Below, in pieces: positions 1-13,138 of a stretch of 64,000 nucleotides of DNA. Location: NCBI GenBank assembly GCA_963575745.1, contig CAUYUJ010014773.1, positions 157,496 to 221,495 on the forward strand. The letters are read 5' to 3'. This DNA is from Prorocentrum cordatum (lineage: Eukaryota; Sar; Dinophyceae; Prorocentrales; Prorocentraceae). A program made the translations under genes and the position numbers. How positions within the stretch are numbered: position 1 is the stretch's first letter; the number at the start of each line of letters is the position of its first letter. Below the pieces are notes generated by a model. It was not told the origin of the DNA. It made no database searches and saw only the letters and a list, made by a program, of their open reading frames with translations.

Positions 1-2010
1 GCGTCCAAGAAGCCCAAGATGACCTCCAAGACGGCCCTGGAGCAACCCAGGAAGGACCCAAGTCGGTTCAGAGAGGCCCCCAAGACGGACCTCAGGAGGC
101 CCAAGGAGGCCCCCAAGATGCCTCCAAGAGGCCCCCAGGAAACTCCCAGGAGCCCCCGTGCCCCCAGAGTCTCCTAAGATGCCTCCTCCTCCTCCTTCCT
201 CCTCCTCCGCCTCCTCCTCCTTCTGATCTTCCCCGTCATCCTTTAGTGTTCCCCGAAAGGTTTCCACAACGGCTGGGGGAACACATGGCCCGGTAGCTTG
301 GCAAAGCTCTTGCCACAACGCTCGGCCACATGGGCGATTCCAAAAGGCAAGGGTTGGCGGTGATTCGCCGCAAGCGCCTTCGATATGCCGCCCCCTGTCG
401 ATTTATCACAGGGGTGCCTGGCGTGCTAAACGTCTGATGTTTTTCGGTTCCTTTCAAGACTCCCCCTGGGGCTTCGGCCGATGCCGCCAGCCACCGAGAA
501 AGTCACCGAAATTCCGTCTCCCGTTGTCCAAATCGCCTCCAAGACGGCCAAGATGGCCCAAGATGGCACAATGCCTCCACGACGACCAAGAAAGCCTCCA
601 AGACGGCCCACGAGGGTCCAAGATGCTTCCGAGTCCGCCCCAAGACGGCCCAAGATGGCTCCCATATTGCCCGAGACGGCCCAGGAAGCCCCCAAGAGGC
701 CTCGAAGACGGCACAAGAGGCCTCCAAAAGGTCCTCCAGCCCGCCAGACGGCCCCAAGAGGACCCCAAGGCGGCCCACGAGGCCTCCAAGACGCCTAAAA
801 GATGGCCTCCAAGACGGCCCTGAAGCACCCCAAGAGGGCTCCAAGTCGGTTCAGAGTGGCCCCCTAAGACGGCTTCCGACGGCATCAGACGGGCCAGGAA
901 CGCCCTTCGACTGCCAAAGAGGCCACGAAGAAGCCCCCAAGAGGCCTAAGGAGGCCCCCAAGAGGCCTCGAAGGATCTCCAGGGAGCTCCCAGGAGGCCC
1001 CGACAGTGCCCCAAGAGGCCGTCAAGAGGCCTCCTCCTCCTCCTCCTCCTCCTCATCCGCCTCCTTTTTCCTCCCTCCACCACGTGTTTCCCGAAGGGCT
1101 TCCACAACGGCTGGGGGAACACAAAGTCAGATAGCTTGGCCGAGCTCCGGCCGCAACGTTCGGTCATCTAGGCGTATCCTAAAAGGCAGGAGGCGGCGGT
1201 GATTCGCCGTAGGCGTCTTCGATCCGCCGACCCCTGTAGTCTTGCCACAGGGATGCGCGGCGTGCTAGATTTCAGGGTGGTGTTGGTCCTTGTAGAACTC
1301 CTGGTGGGGTCGCGGCCCAGCCCGGCGGCAACCCGAAAAGCTCCTCAAAGTCCAAAGCTCGTTGGTCAAATCGCCTCCAACACGACTAAGATGGCCCTGG
1401 ATGGTCTCCAATATACCCCTAGGACCGGCAAAATGGCCCCAAGAGAGCCCAAGATAGCCCCAAGGTGGCCTCCAAGCCGGTCCCAAGACGCCTCCAAGAC
1501 TGCCAAAATTGTCCAGTAGAGCCCAAGACGGCCCAAGAAGCGCCCAAGAGGCCCGTAAGACGGCCCAAAAAACCTCCAAGGAGTCCTCCAGAAGGCCCGA
1601 ATAGAACAAACTCATTAATTTTCTCATTTAGTTTGAAGATGTTGACGGCGTCAGGCGGGCCAGGAATGGAGTAAGACTGCCAAAAAGGCCCCTAAGAAGC
1701 CCCAAAAGGCCCCGAAGAGGCCCAAGAATGCCTCCAAGAGGCCTCCAAGAGGCCCCCAAGAAGCTCTCGAAAGCACCAAGACCCAAGAAGCTCCCACGAG
1801 GTCTCCCCATCCTTCTCCTCATCCTCCTTTTTCCTCCATCTCCTCATCCTCCTCTTCCTCCCCCCACGCGTTCCCCGAAGGGCTTCCACAACGGCTGGGG
1901 GAACGCATGGTCCAATAGCGTGGCCAAGCTTTGCCCAAACGTTTGGCCACACAGGCGTATCCTAGAAGGCAGGGGGCGGCGGTGATTCCCCGTAGGCGTC
2001 TTCGACAACC
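1..2010. repeat. Higher-order tandem array, ~0.8 kb unit, three copies
   Basis: A conserved ~180-bp module recurs at about 248-435, 1085-1277 and 1869-2005, giving periods of 837 and 784 bp. Each module follows a CCT-rich tract, opens with GTTCCCCGAAGGGCTTCCAC-like sequence and carries the shared string GGCGGTGATTCGCCGTAGGC or close variants. The DNA between modules is built from a degenerate 10-12 bp CCAAGAxGGCC motif. The first copy may be cut by the window edge. Long open frames here follow from the repeat composition and resemble no protein family I know. Confidence 0.8.
392..414. repeat. Stem-loop inside the 0.8 kb unit
   Basis: CCCCTGT (392-398) pairs with ACAGGGG (408-414) across a 9-nt loop. 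The second unit keeps a six-pair version (CCCTGT/ACAGGG, 1232-1252) with a different loop; the third unit has lost it. A second inverted pair, GTTCCCC with GGGGGAAC, opens each unit (248-282 in the first). Confidence 0.5.
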
Positions 2011-2375
2011 TAACTCGACCCTGTCTCACCACCAGACGTGTCGCCAAGGCGGGCTGAGCGCTTCGCCCATGACTTCCTCACCCTGAAACGTCCAACCGCT
2101 GCACGGATGCAGGGAGGGGCGAATTCAAAATGGGGTTGGCTCTCGCCCTGGCGCCGCGCACACTCGTCAAGCTGACTTTCAGCTGTTACGCACCTCCTTA
2201 CGAGTGGGGTTCTCGCAGTGGCGTCGCGCACACTCGCCTTAACCAATCACCAGCAATCTCACTGTTGCAAGGCGGCTTCTTTGCAACAAGGGGCTCCCCC
2301 TGGGACTTCCGCACAATGTGTTACCACGGGTAAAAGGTTGTACAACAGCTGCAATTATGGAGGGGAGCTCCGTGC
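2011..2375. repeat. Diverged ~75-85 bp satellite fragment
   Basis: Two imperfect copies (about 2095-2245) share GGCTCTCGCCCTGGCGCCGC-type sequence with the 85-bp satellite at 28.3 kb (same strand) and 45.6 kb (opposite strand). Nothing else is recognisable in this stretch. Confidence 0.45.
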
Positions 2376-2550
2376 AGTCGGACCCGAGACAGAATTACGT
2401 CCTTCAAGAACGCGGGACCCTCCGCCAGCCAAATTGAGAAGCACTCGAGGGTGCTCTCCCCCCAGGGGACACAAGAACATCCAACAAGCACGAAGAACAT
2501 TCGGGTACCCTCCCCGAAACGCCCTCGACCTGATACCCCGATCTGACTGT
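2376..2550 (+). repeat. Dispersed repeat R1, copy 1
   Basis: Member of a ~170-200 bp interspersed family. Hallmarks in order: GACAGAA...CCTTCAAGAA, GACCCTCCGCCAGCCA, a GGGTACCCTCCCC-type block (diverged in this copy), ACAAGAACATCCAACAAGCA, a second GGGTACCCTCCCCGAA, then CCTCGACCT...CCGATC(T/C)GACTG. Other near-complete copies are at 4001, 27740 and 33442, all on the same strand. It is non-coding. Confidence 0.8.
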
Positions 2551-2555
2551 ATCAA

Positions 2556-2750
2556 GATGTGACCTTACAGTGGAGGCCGGTCCACAAGAAACCTTACATA
2601 CACACGAAACCCAACCCTAAGACCCCAGGACGTCCATTGATCTTTGGCGTGGGAGCGTCGCGCTCTCCACAGCAACCATCGAAACACAAAAAACCCAGGG
2701 CACCCTGGAGGCAAGCAGGGTGTTTCTTGGCATGGGTTCCCGCTGTAGGG
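2556..2750 (+). repeat. Dispersed repeat R2, copy 1, with hairpin
   Basis: About 190 bp that aligns, inverted, with 32878-33065. Shared strings include AGAAACCCAACCCT, CCAGGACGTCCAT, AATCGAAACACAA (one change here) and GGCACCCTGGAGGCAAGCAG. The last lies in a hairpin: CACCCTG (2701-2707), 8-nt loop, CAGGGTG (2716-2722). It follows R1 copy 1 directly. Confidence 0.75.
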
Positions 2751-3220
2751 CACCCTTCCCGAACTGCCCTCGACCTTATACCTCGATCCGACTGCATCGA
2801 GATGTGGCCTTACGTTAAAAACAGCGCTGAGCATCAGCCCGCACGGATGGAGGGCGGCTCCCTGCATCCAACCAACACGAAAAACATCAGGGTACCCTCC
2901 CCGAACCGACCTTGTGGAACAACACACACGCACACACACAAACACATACACCGTGGAACAAAAACACGCAATGTGTTTGTTGCCCACAGTGTGTGTGTCT
3001 GTTTTCCACAGGTGTGCATTCTTTTCCACAATGTGCTTTTGTCCACAATGTGTGTGTTTTTTTCCACGTGTTTTCTTTTCTATAGTGAGTGTGTGTGTGC
3101 TTTCCCACAGTGTGCGTTTTTTCCTCATGCCTCGATCCGACTGCATCTAGACGTGGCCTTACACGTAGAAAGGCGTGCAGCGCCGTGCACCCGCCCGCAC
3201 GGAGGGAGGGCGGCTACCTC
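2751..3220 (+). repeat. R1 3'-end fragments and a TTTTCCACA minisatellite
   Basis: Partial R1 ends recur at about 2740-2815, 2856-2910 and 3125-3165, each carrying CCTCGATCCGACTGCATC or the GGGTACCCTCCCCGAACCGA block. Between them, 2985-3125 is a degenerate 25-30 bp array of TTTTCCACAGTGTGTGTG-type units, preceded by a CA-rich stretch (2922-2955) complementary to its TG runs. Confidence 0.6.
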
Positions 3221-3464
3221 TCGAGGCGGGGCCGCCGCTCGGCGCCTCCTGGAGCTGCTCCGCGAGCTGTGTGACCCTGCTGCTGTCGGAGTCCGAGCCA
3301 CACATGCGTATGGGAGCGAATAATGATGGCCAGGCGCGTTCCACTGCTCGCCTTCGGCCCCAGGGCGCCCCCAGGTTGCCTCAAGAGGCCCCCAACACGC
3401 CCCAAGAAGCCTCCAGGGAGCCCGAACAGAGCCCCTGAACGCCCCCAAGAACCTCCCAGGACAG

Positions 3465-3606
3465 GCGCGTTCCACTGCTCGCAAATCAACTGCTCGCACG
3501 TTGCCTGGATCCGCCGCGGGGGATTTACGAGATATTAATTACATAGAGGAAGACCTGTACATGTCGGACGTTTGCGAGTAGGCACTTTGCGAGTAGTGGA
3601 ACGCGC
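3465..3606. mobile_element. TIR element (MITE-like), 142 bp
   Basis: Terminal 21-bp inverted repeats: GCGCGTTCCACTGCTCGCAAA at 3465-3485 matches the complement of 3586-3606 at 20 of 21 positions. The similarity continues inward with further CTCGCA copies. A direct copy of the terminal motif, GGCGCGTTCCACTGCTCGCC, is at about 3333-3352. I see no clear target duplication and no coding capacity. Confidence 0.5.
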
Positions 3607-3612
3607 TCGGCG

Positions 3613-3678
3613 AAATGACAGAAACATAAAAACTCGGAGGTCCGCGCGGGCCTCCAAGTCTTTATGTTTATGTCATTG
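3613..3678. repeat. Long hairpin, 28-bp arms
   Basis: The left arm (3613-3640, starting AAATGACA) and right arm (3651-3678, ending TGTCATTG) pair at 24 of 28 positions around a 10-nt loop TCCGCGCGGG. It lies between the 142-bp TIR element and an R1 fragment (3690-3740). It could be a small foldback element. Confidence 0.6.
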
Positions 3679-4000
3679 TTCGTTTCCCTAAGACAGTCGA
3701 ACCTAAGACAGAATAACATCCTTGAAGACAAGGGAGTCGAGATTGTGTACCACCCTCATTCTCAGCAAATCTAGGCTCTGAAGGAGGGGTCGTCAAACAT
3801 ACATTGAAACGCTGTTCAAAATCGACACCGTCGATCGTTCGGGCACTTGTCAGACAACGCGTTCTTCAATACTGTGAGGGCGCTGCCGGAGTTCGGACCC
3901 CCCTGCGTCTGGACCGAATACCTCATGCCAACATCGGAATAACGCCGACCATGCAAGCACCGAAATCAAAAACCGTCAAGTTATGTTTGGCGAGTCTTGT

Positions 4001-4170
4001 ACGACAGAAGAACATCCTTGAAGAACACGAGGCCCTCCGCAGGCCCAAACACAGAACATCCAGGGGTACCCTCCCCAGGGTGCACAAGAGCATCCAACAA
4101 GCACGAAGAACATTCGGGTACCCTCCCCGAACCTACCTCGATCTTAAACCTCGGTCCGACCGTAATGCTG
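4001..4170 (+). repeat. Dispersed repeat R1, copy 2
   Basis: All R1 hallmarks are present in order, including both GGGTACCCTCCCC blocks and ACGAAGAACATTCGGGTACC shared with copy 1. Confidence 0.8.
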
Positions 4171-5300
4171 ACAGGAGATTGGTAGGGAATGGACTTGGGA
4201 CGGGCGTTTGTACTGCAGCATAGTTGATACATCTTGCGGTTAATCTGGTCGTCCTCCACCTCCACAATCACCAATGCGAATCCGCAACTGTGCCTCGAGG
4301 CACTGAGTGGAGTGTCCTCAGGCCCTCAAGAGTCCTCAATCCAGAATGTTGCAAATGCTCTCTAAGGAGCCGAGACACCCAACTCATGAATTTCCTGCGG
4401 GGGGTCTCGCGTGTTTCCACATAACACTTGGGGCTTCCCGAGCAATGTTTCCCGAGACCAGAGGGCCCGAAGACGGGCCAAGAGGATCCCAAGAGTTCAC
4501 CGATGGCACTTGTGGGCAAGTTCGAACGGAGTCCCCACGCCCATTTCGATACACCCCTCACGCGGATCGCTCTTCACATGGAGCACGATCCGCGCAAGGC
4601 GTGTGATCGTTCCCACGGCCGATCACTCTGGATCCACAACGACGGAGACCCTGTGGATCCAACATGGTCGGTCCTAAAGCGGTTACCATTGACGGACCAC
4701 CCTGCGTACTCCGTGTGGTCCCACTTTGGATATACAGGGCAACCCTCCTGCGGCCTCAGCGGTCGCGGTCGCGTAGGGGGCGCCACCCAAGGCCCCCCTT
4801 TCTGCCCAGACAAAAGGTGCTCATACCTAAAAAGAGATACCGAAGGAGAGAGGAGAATCTGAACTGGTAACATCTGCAACCGGAAAATACATATGGCTCA
4901 CACCCGTTCCCCGAATGAAGACTATCTGAACTGATGTCATCCGCAACCGCAGAAACACATTCCCACCTGCTCCCACAACTTGAACGTCCACATGTTGTCC
5001 CTTCCCGCGTTGCCTCGCGCGCGGCACTGCCAATTTTGGGTTTTCCGGGGGGAAAGGTTCCGCAGTCCTTTATCCGCATTGCCCCGGGGGACGTAGCATA
5101 TCAAGAGAAGGGCACGGCTACATTCGAAACATGGCCACAAGAAAGTGATTCAACAAGACAAGCACCTTCGACAGAGAACCAAATCCCCGTGGAGACACCG
5201 AAAACGAATGACATTCCAAGGTGGAAAGCCCAAGCATGACAGGCATGAAGGTACCCCCGAAACTACAAGCCGCGCGCAAATAAACCTGACGCGGCGGCGG
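4171..5300. other. Unassigned, apparently unique sequence
   Basis: About 1.1 kb without recognisable coding homology, tandem structure or RNA-gene signature. Confidence 0.5.
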
Positions 5301-5460
5301 CCTTTCCAAAGTTGAGAGGCGACTCTGCCGCCCCCCCTTCAAAGTTGAGCAACGCAGTTCGCCCCCCCCCCCCCCCCCCTCTTCAAAGTTGAAAGGCAAT
5401 TGGAACACTCGCGCGGGCGCAAGCGATTGCGCTCTCGGTGTCAACTTTGAAGGGGAGGGT
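5301..5460. repeat. TTCAAAGTTGA repeats, direct and inverted, with a C tract
   Basis: CAAAGTTGA occurs three times on the plus strand (about 5307-5392), two of them after runs of C, and once inverted as TCAACTTTGAAGGGG (about 5440). The block also carries an ~18-nt poly-C run near 5362. Confidence 0.6.
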
Positions 5461-5584
5461 GGGGCGGCGGAACCCCGTCTTCCGTTGTGCGTTTAGCTGG
5501 TCGCTAACGACGTATTCTTCAGCTCAGGGTATGATCGCGCTTCACACTCCGCCGTGTGAAATGTCATCGCCGTCTTATCTAACC

Positions 5585-5866
5585 AAGCAGCCAACAGGCA
5601 GCACCAGGCAGACAGCAAGCAGCACCCAACCAGACAGCCAACATATATCCCTGACCAAACGGTACGCAAACATTCCCTTCCCAGACAGCCAGCAAGCATC
5701 ACCCAGCCAGACAGCTAACCGGCATTCCTTTACCAGACAGCTGAAGGGCAGTCCCTAACCAGACAGAACACGCAAACATTCCCTTACCAGACAGCCAACA
5801 GGCATTCCTTTACCAGACAGCACCCGGGCATTCCCTTACCAGGCAGCGCGCAGGCATTCCCTTGCC
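5585..5866. repeat. Minisatellite, ~30-36 bp unit
   Basis: Degenerate units of GCATTCCCTTACCAGACAGC with a variable filler repeat about seven times (clearest at 5660-5860). It ends next to the purine-rich microsatellite block. Confidence 0.75.
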
Positions 5867-5929
5867 ATTCTTGCGCGCCTGGGGGCAATGGGGGCCAGGC
5901 CGGGGAGAAGGGGGGAAGCACGAGGAGTA

Positions 5930-6338
5930 AGAAGAGGAGGAGGGGCAGGCACGGTGGGCGGAGGGGGATGAGGAGGAGGAGGAGGGGAAGGGGGAGGAGG
6001 AGGAGGAGGAGGAGGAGATGAGGAGGAGATGAGGAGGAGATGAGGAGATGAGGAGGAGATGAGGAGGAGATGAGGAGGTGAGGAGAGTAATGAAGGTCCT
6101 CATGGTGATCATGATGATGACGATGATGATGAAGATGAGGATGGGGACGACGATGCCGACTAGTTTGATGATGCTGACGATGATGAGGCTGCTGATGATG
6201 CTGCTGCTGATGAGGATGACGCTGATGATGACGATGCTATGGATGATACGGATAATGTTAATGATGATCGTGATAGTGATAATGATGATGCTGATGCTGA
6301 TGATGATGATGATCATGATGATGTTGATGATTATGCTA

Positions 6339-6428
<90 letters not shown>

Positions 6429-6924
6429 ATGATGATGAGGATGATGATGATGATGCTGCTGCTGCTGATGCTGATAATGATGATGATGGTGATGATGCGG
6501 AGCAGGAGGATAAAGAGGATGCTGATGAGGAGGATGAGGGGGATGAAGAGGAAAGGAATGACGAAGAGGAGCGATGATGCCGCGACGGGGGGCTGGATGG
6601 ATAGAGGCGTGTGTTGGAGGGGTGGTAGCTCGATAGATGATGGATGGGAAAGGGTGGGAGAGGGCGGGAAGCATGGATGGAGGCATCATGGAGGGATGAG
6701 GTTGGATGGAGGGAGGCGCTCATGCCGTATTGATGGAGGGGTGGTGCCCAACTGGATGGAGCGGGAGGTGGACAGAGGGATGGAGAGAGGCTGGATGGAG
6801 GGATGGTTCTGGATGGAGTCACGGGCCAGGGGAGGAAGGAACAGGAGGAGGAGGAGGAAAACGATGATGAGGAGGAGGACGAGGATGGGGATGGTGATGA
6901 TGACGATGACGATGATGCTGATGG

Positions 6925-6983
<59 letters not shown>

Positions 6984-6984
6984 T

Positions 6985-7019
<35 letters not shown>

Positions 7020-7026
7020 CTGATGG

Positions 7027-7078
<52 letters not shown>

Positions 7079-7195
7079 AATGATGATGCCGGCGATGACG
7101 ATGATGATGATGCTGCTGCTGAGGAGGAGGAGGACGACGATGAGGGGAGGAGGAGGAGGAGGAGGAGGAGGAGGAGGAGGAGGAACAAGGAATAG
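5930..7195. repeat. GAG/GAT microsatellite complex
   Basis: GAG-rich DNA (5930-6075) passes into GAT-rich DNA (6100-6535) with a perfect GAT run of about 30 units near 6338-6427. A GGATGGAGG-rich bridge (6590-6835) follows, then a second GAT block (6880-7110) and GAG again (7140-7185). Frames across it give only Asp, Met, Ser, His or Glu homopolymers and are not annotated as genes. Confidence 0.9.
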
Positions 7196-7555
7196 GGTGG
7201 AGGAGGGAGGAAGGGAGGTAACGAGGAGAAGCAGGAAGGGGAGGACGAGGAAAAGTTGGTTCCCTGTCTCCCACTCCTGTCGTTTTCCATTGGAGCGCGT
7301 CCGATAGGACCGTGCCCACAAGGGTGGACGCGGGCGGGTCGCGGCTGCCTCCTTCGCGCGAGCCCTAGCTGCAGGCGGAGGAGAGGAGGGAGCCAACTGA
7401 AGAGTCTGGGAGGCACTGGAAGAAGGACGGAATCGGCCTGGTTGCGATGAACGGAAGCTGGATGGACGGAGGCACGTTTGGAAGGACGAGGGTGGATAGG
7501 AGCAGAAAGGATGAAGGCTGCATGGAAGGGTCGATGGGTGCTGGATGGAAGGAGT

Positions 7556-7690
7556 GAGGAGGAGGAGGAAGAGGAGGAGGAGGAGGAGGAGGAGGAGGAT
7601 GAGGAAGAGGAGGAGGAGGAAAAGGATGAGGAGGAGGAGGAGCAGGAGGAGCAGGAGGAGGGGGAAGTGGGGAAGACTGGGGAATAGGAG
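7556..7690. repeat. GAG/GGA microsatellite
   Basis: Purine tract of GAG with GAA and GAT interruptions. The flanking 7196-7555 shows nothing recognisable. Confidence 0.85.
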
Positions 7691-8640
7691 GGGGGCATGG
7701 GGGATGGGGATCAAGGTCAGAAGCGTATGAGGACCTTCGTAGTCAGGGTTCTCGTTCCCCGAGTTTGTCACGTTAGTTGTGACGCGACTTGTATTCAGTG
7801 CTGCTCTTAACCCGCGTGCCAGCTGTACACCCAGCTGCTTTGAGTTGGGCCCTTCGCCAAGGTGGCCTGGCCCCGCGGGGCTCCTGCCCCCCTCAGTCGG
7901 GGGCCAGTCGGGGGGAGAATAATAGCAATGATAGCGAGAAGAGGGTGAACGCAACGACGTTTGCTCGCCCCGAACCTGCCAACACGCGCACGACTCTAAC
8001 GTGATTCAGATACGCTCGAACCTCCAGTGTCGGTCATGTGGCTGCACCGTGACAAATAAGACATGCTGTTGCCTCCCGCGGCGAAGATGCACCACATACT
8101 CCGCCGCAGACGGCAGATGAGGCAAGGGATAAGGATTCCGGGTGCATGTCGAACAGAGCCGAGGCGATCTCCCGATTCTGCCGAACCCAATCGTGCGCCC
8201 TCGGAGGACAGCAGCGGAGCGCAGACACGGCAGCCACCTCTACGGTCGGGAACCTTGAGACAGTGTGCCGCCACGGCGGCCCCAGCGACACGCTATGCCC
8301 TGCGAGCGGGTAGCGTGTCGCTCCGCCCCGCGGGGCGGGAGGTCGGGAAACGCTCGGGGCGTTGACGCTGGGGGCCGGGAAGTGGACAGCGTGTCGCGCC
8401 AAAGCGTGGTGGGCCAGAACCGTCGGAGCGACACGCCATCCAGGAGTCCTTGACCGTAGAGCAGTGCCTCCCCCCGATGCAAGCGGTCCCAGCCCCACTG
8501 CAGCGGCCGGCCTCCTCTGCCGGGGGGCACAGGGCGTCCTCCAGGCACTGGACGGCCACCGCGTGGGAGCCGCCCAGGTCTCTCTGCCTGGCAACCTCGG
8601 GGCATTCGGTGGCAAATCATGGGAGCCTACAATACCATCT
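7691..8640. other. Unassigned GC-rich sequence
   Basis: No coding homology recognised; open frames on both strands overlap and look compositional. The one structural feature, a hairpin at 8284-8322, is listed separately. Confidence 0.45.
8284..8322. repeat. Perfect 12-bp stem-loop
   Basis: AGCGACACGCTA (8284-8295) and TAGCGTGTCGCT (8311-8322) are exact complements around a 15-nt loop. Related pieces (GCGTGTCG, GCGACACGCC) recur at about 8390 and 8430. Confidence 0.6.
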
Positions 8641-8800
8641 TATCGGCCCTTGCGAATCGACGCCGCTCGACGCAAATCGACGCTTAATCGACGCTGAATC
8701 GGCGCCACCTCATCGACTCACAGACGCGAATCGACGCGAAACAACGCTGAATCGGCGCTATCCCATCGGCTCCCAGACGCGAATCGACGCTAAAGACGAA
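8641..8800. repeat. AATCGACGC nested tandem repeat
   Basis: The 9-mer AATCGACGC recurs at least four times inside a ~55-60 bp unit containing CTGAATCGGCGC and CCAGACGCGAATCGACGC (two copies, about 8690-8800). Confidence 0.7.
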
Positions 8801-9020
8801 ATGAAAAGCGTATACCAGGCCCCCATGATTTGCTACCGAAGGGGAGGGGGGGAGGGGAGGGAGCTTAACGCGCGTTATGCCCCACAGGGTTAAAAGCCAG
8901 TCTCTGGGGCATCCTGGGGCCCTGAAGGGCGTCCCAAGGGGCCACCCCTCCTAGAGGCGCCCGACGGGGCCCTCCGAGGCCCTCCAACGGATACCAGGCC
9001 CGCGTGATTTCGCCCGTAAA

Positions 9021-9199
9021 AGGGCAAGTTTAGGTCGGGCATGTCCTCCTTCAGGCGGATTAGGACGAAACGTAAAGAAACAGTCAAACAATGATCAACA
9101 ATAATCAATATGATTAAACAAAAACGTCCCCGGACTATTTTTTGTCGTCTATATTTGAACATTCCTCCTGTAGAGGGACGTGCCCGGCTTGAGGGCAAG
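9021..9199. mobile_element. MITE copy 2 (163 bp) with 8-bp target duplication
   Basis: The element at 9029-9191 is bounded by the exact direct repeat AGGGCAAG (9021-9028 and 9192-9199). The left end reads TTTAGGTCGGGCATGTCC and the right end, complemented, reads CAAGCCGGGCACGTCC. The AT-rich interior aligns with the better-preserved copy at 59.28 kb (shared GGACGA, GTCCCC, ACTATTTT and GAA(C/T)ATTCC). There is no coding capacity, so it is non-autonomous. Confidence 0.8.
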
Positions 9200-11165
<1,966 letters not shown>

Positions 11166-11849
11166 AAGAATCCTCAATTGCGCGTGGCCGCGTGGCCCTC
11201 CATGGCCCTTCCGCGTGGGGCGCGGACCAGGCGAGCCAGTGGCTGGTGGTTGCATGGCCTCGGCCCCTCAGACGCCCCCGAGAGGCCCCACGAAGCGCCC
11301 CCAAGACCTTCCAAGACGCTCCCGTCAAGCTCCCATGGGGCTTCATGGGGCTTCCACAAGCACGCCGAGAGGCATCCCGATAGATCACACGGTGCTTCCA
11401 ACACGCCTCTGACCTACAACCCTGGGACAGTGACGGGATGATCTGAAGGAGAGCGACGGACGGAAAGAAAGAGAGAGAGAGAGAGAGTGAGTGAGAGACA
11501 GCGAGAGACAGCGAGAGACAGCGAGAGCCTGGGCCTCTTTGGGGGGCGTCTGGGCATCTCTCCAAAACACCATCGCGGATTGTCTGTGAGTTTTGACATG
11601 AGGTGCATTTTAGCTGTTCCGTATCCCCAGACGGCCCCGGACGCCTCTCGGATCGCCCCATGAGGCCTCGACGGATCCCTCAGGCACCAGCACGGTTCAA
11701 GAGTACCGCAAGACGGCCAAAGAAGCACCCAAGATGACCCCGAGAGCCCGCCAAGCGGACCCCACGGAGAGCCTTCGGGGGTATTTATCTTCGGGAGCTC
11801 GGAGGTTCGGGCCCAAGCTTGAACGTACCCTGATGAGTACGATGAGGAT
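11166..11849. other. Low-complexity spacer
   Basis: GA and GCGAGAGACA repeats at 11468-11530 are flanked by degenerate CCAAGA/GGCCCC sequence of the kind seen at 0-2 kb. No gene is seen. Confidence 0.5.
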
Positions 11850-12121
11850 GAGGATGAGACAAAGGATGAGGAAGAGGAAGAGGGAGACGAAGAGAAAGAG
11901 GAGAGAAGCGACATATGATGATGGCAACGATGATGATGACGACGACGATGATGATGGTAATGCTTCTGCTGATGATGATGTTGATACTGATGATGATTAT
12001 GCTGATGCTGATGATGACGATGGCGATGATGCGGGTGATGATGATGCTGATGATGATGATGCTTAGGATGAGTATGATGATGTTTGTAATGATGGTGATC
12101 ACGATGATGGTGATGCTCTAA

Positions 12122-12202
<81 letters not shown>

Positions 12203-12496
12203 TCGATGATGATCATAACGATGGTGATGATGGCGATGATGGTGATGGTGATGGTGATGATGATGCTGATGATAGTAAGGGTGACGATGGCGATAAAATG
12301 ACGATGATGCTGTTGCTGATGATGATGGTGGTGATCATCATGACGAACATGATGACGACTACAATGGCGACGACGATGGTGATGATGATGGTGGTGATAC
12401 TACTCATGGTGATGATCATGATATCGACGATGCTGAGGGTGATGCTGATGATGATGGTGGAAATGATGAGGATGAGGACGGCCATGATGATGCTGC

Positions 12497-12563
<67 letters not shown>

Positions 12564-12778
12564 AGTGATGATGATGGTGATGATGATGATGAGTATGATG
12601 ATGATGCTGCTGATGGTGATGATTATGAGGATGAACATGAGGAGTATGGTGTTGATGTAGATGATGTTGATGCTGATGCTGATGCTGCTGCTGATGTTGA
12701 TGACGATGGTGATTTCGATGGCGATGGCGACGACGATGACGGTGAGGACAAGGTTGGAGGAGGCACAGCGTGGGCGCT

Positions 12779-12810
<32 letters not shown>

Positions 12811-12890
12811 GAGGAGAAGGAGGAGAAGGAGGAGGAGAGGGAGGAGGAGGAAGAGGAGGAAGAGGAGGAGGAGAAGGAGGAAGAGGTGGA
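11850..12890. repeat. GAT microsatellite block ending in GAG
   Basis: Long GAT-rich DNA with near-perfect runs at about 12122-12202 and 12493-12560, ending in GAG/GAA (12780-12890). Confidence 0.9.
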
Positions 12891-13138
12891 GCGTCCTCAA
12901 GAAAGGCTCATAACCTTACCTTGCAGCGCGGCGTGAATGAGCGGTAGAGCTACTTCCGGAGGGGAGGTCAACAGCCTGCCTCGCGGCCTTGGCGCTCGAG
13001 CGAGCGGTCGGGAGGGGGAACGACCTGCTGATGGCCGCTCGTCTCTACTGGTGAAGAAGACGATGCAGGTGGAACGTCAGCGCCACACCTCGAGCCGAGT
13101 CCAGCGACGGTTCGACGAGGGCGAGGGCGACGAGAGGC

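Noticed and set aside
6078-7307. Very long open frames (polyMet, polyAsp, polyHis, polySer) in GAT/GAG tracts here and at 12.3, 18.1 and 36.6-37.3 kb
   Set aside because: Trinucleotide repeats lack stops in most frames of both strands; no unique domain, start context or conservation supports them.
12780-12890. Target duplication for LINE2 in the GAG tract, matching the GGA-rich 5' flank
   Set aside because: Both flanks are low-complexity purine DNA, so similarity is uninformative, and no A tail was found.
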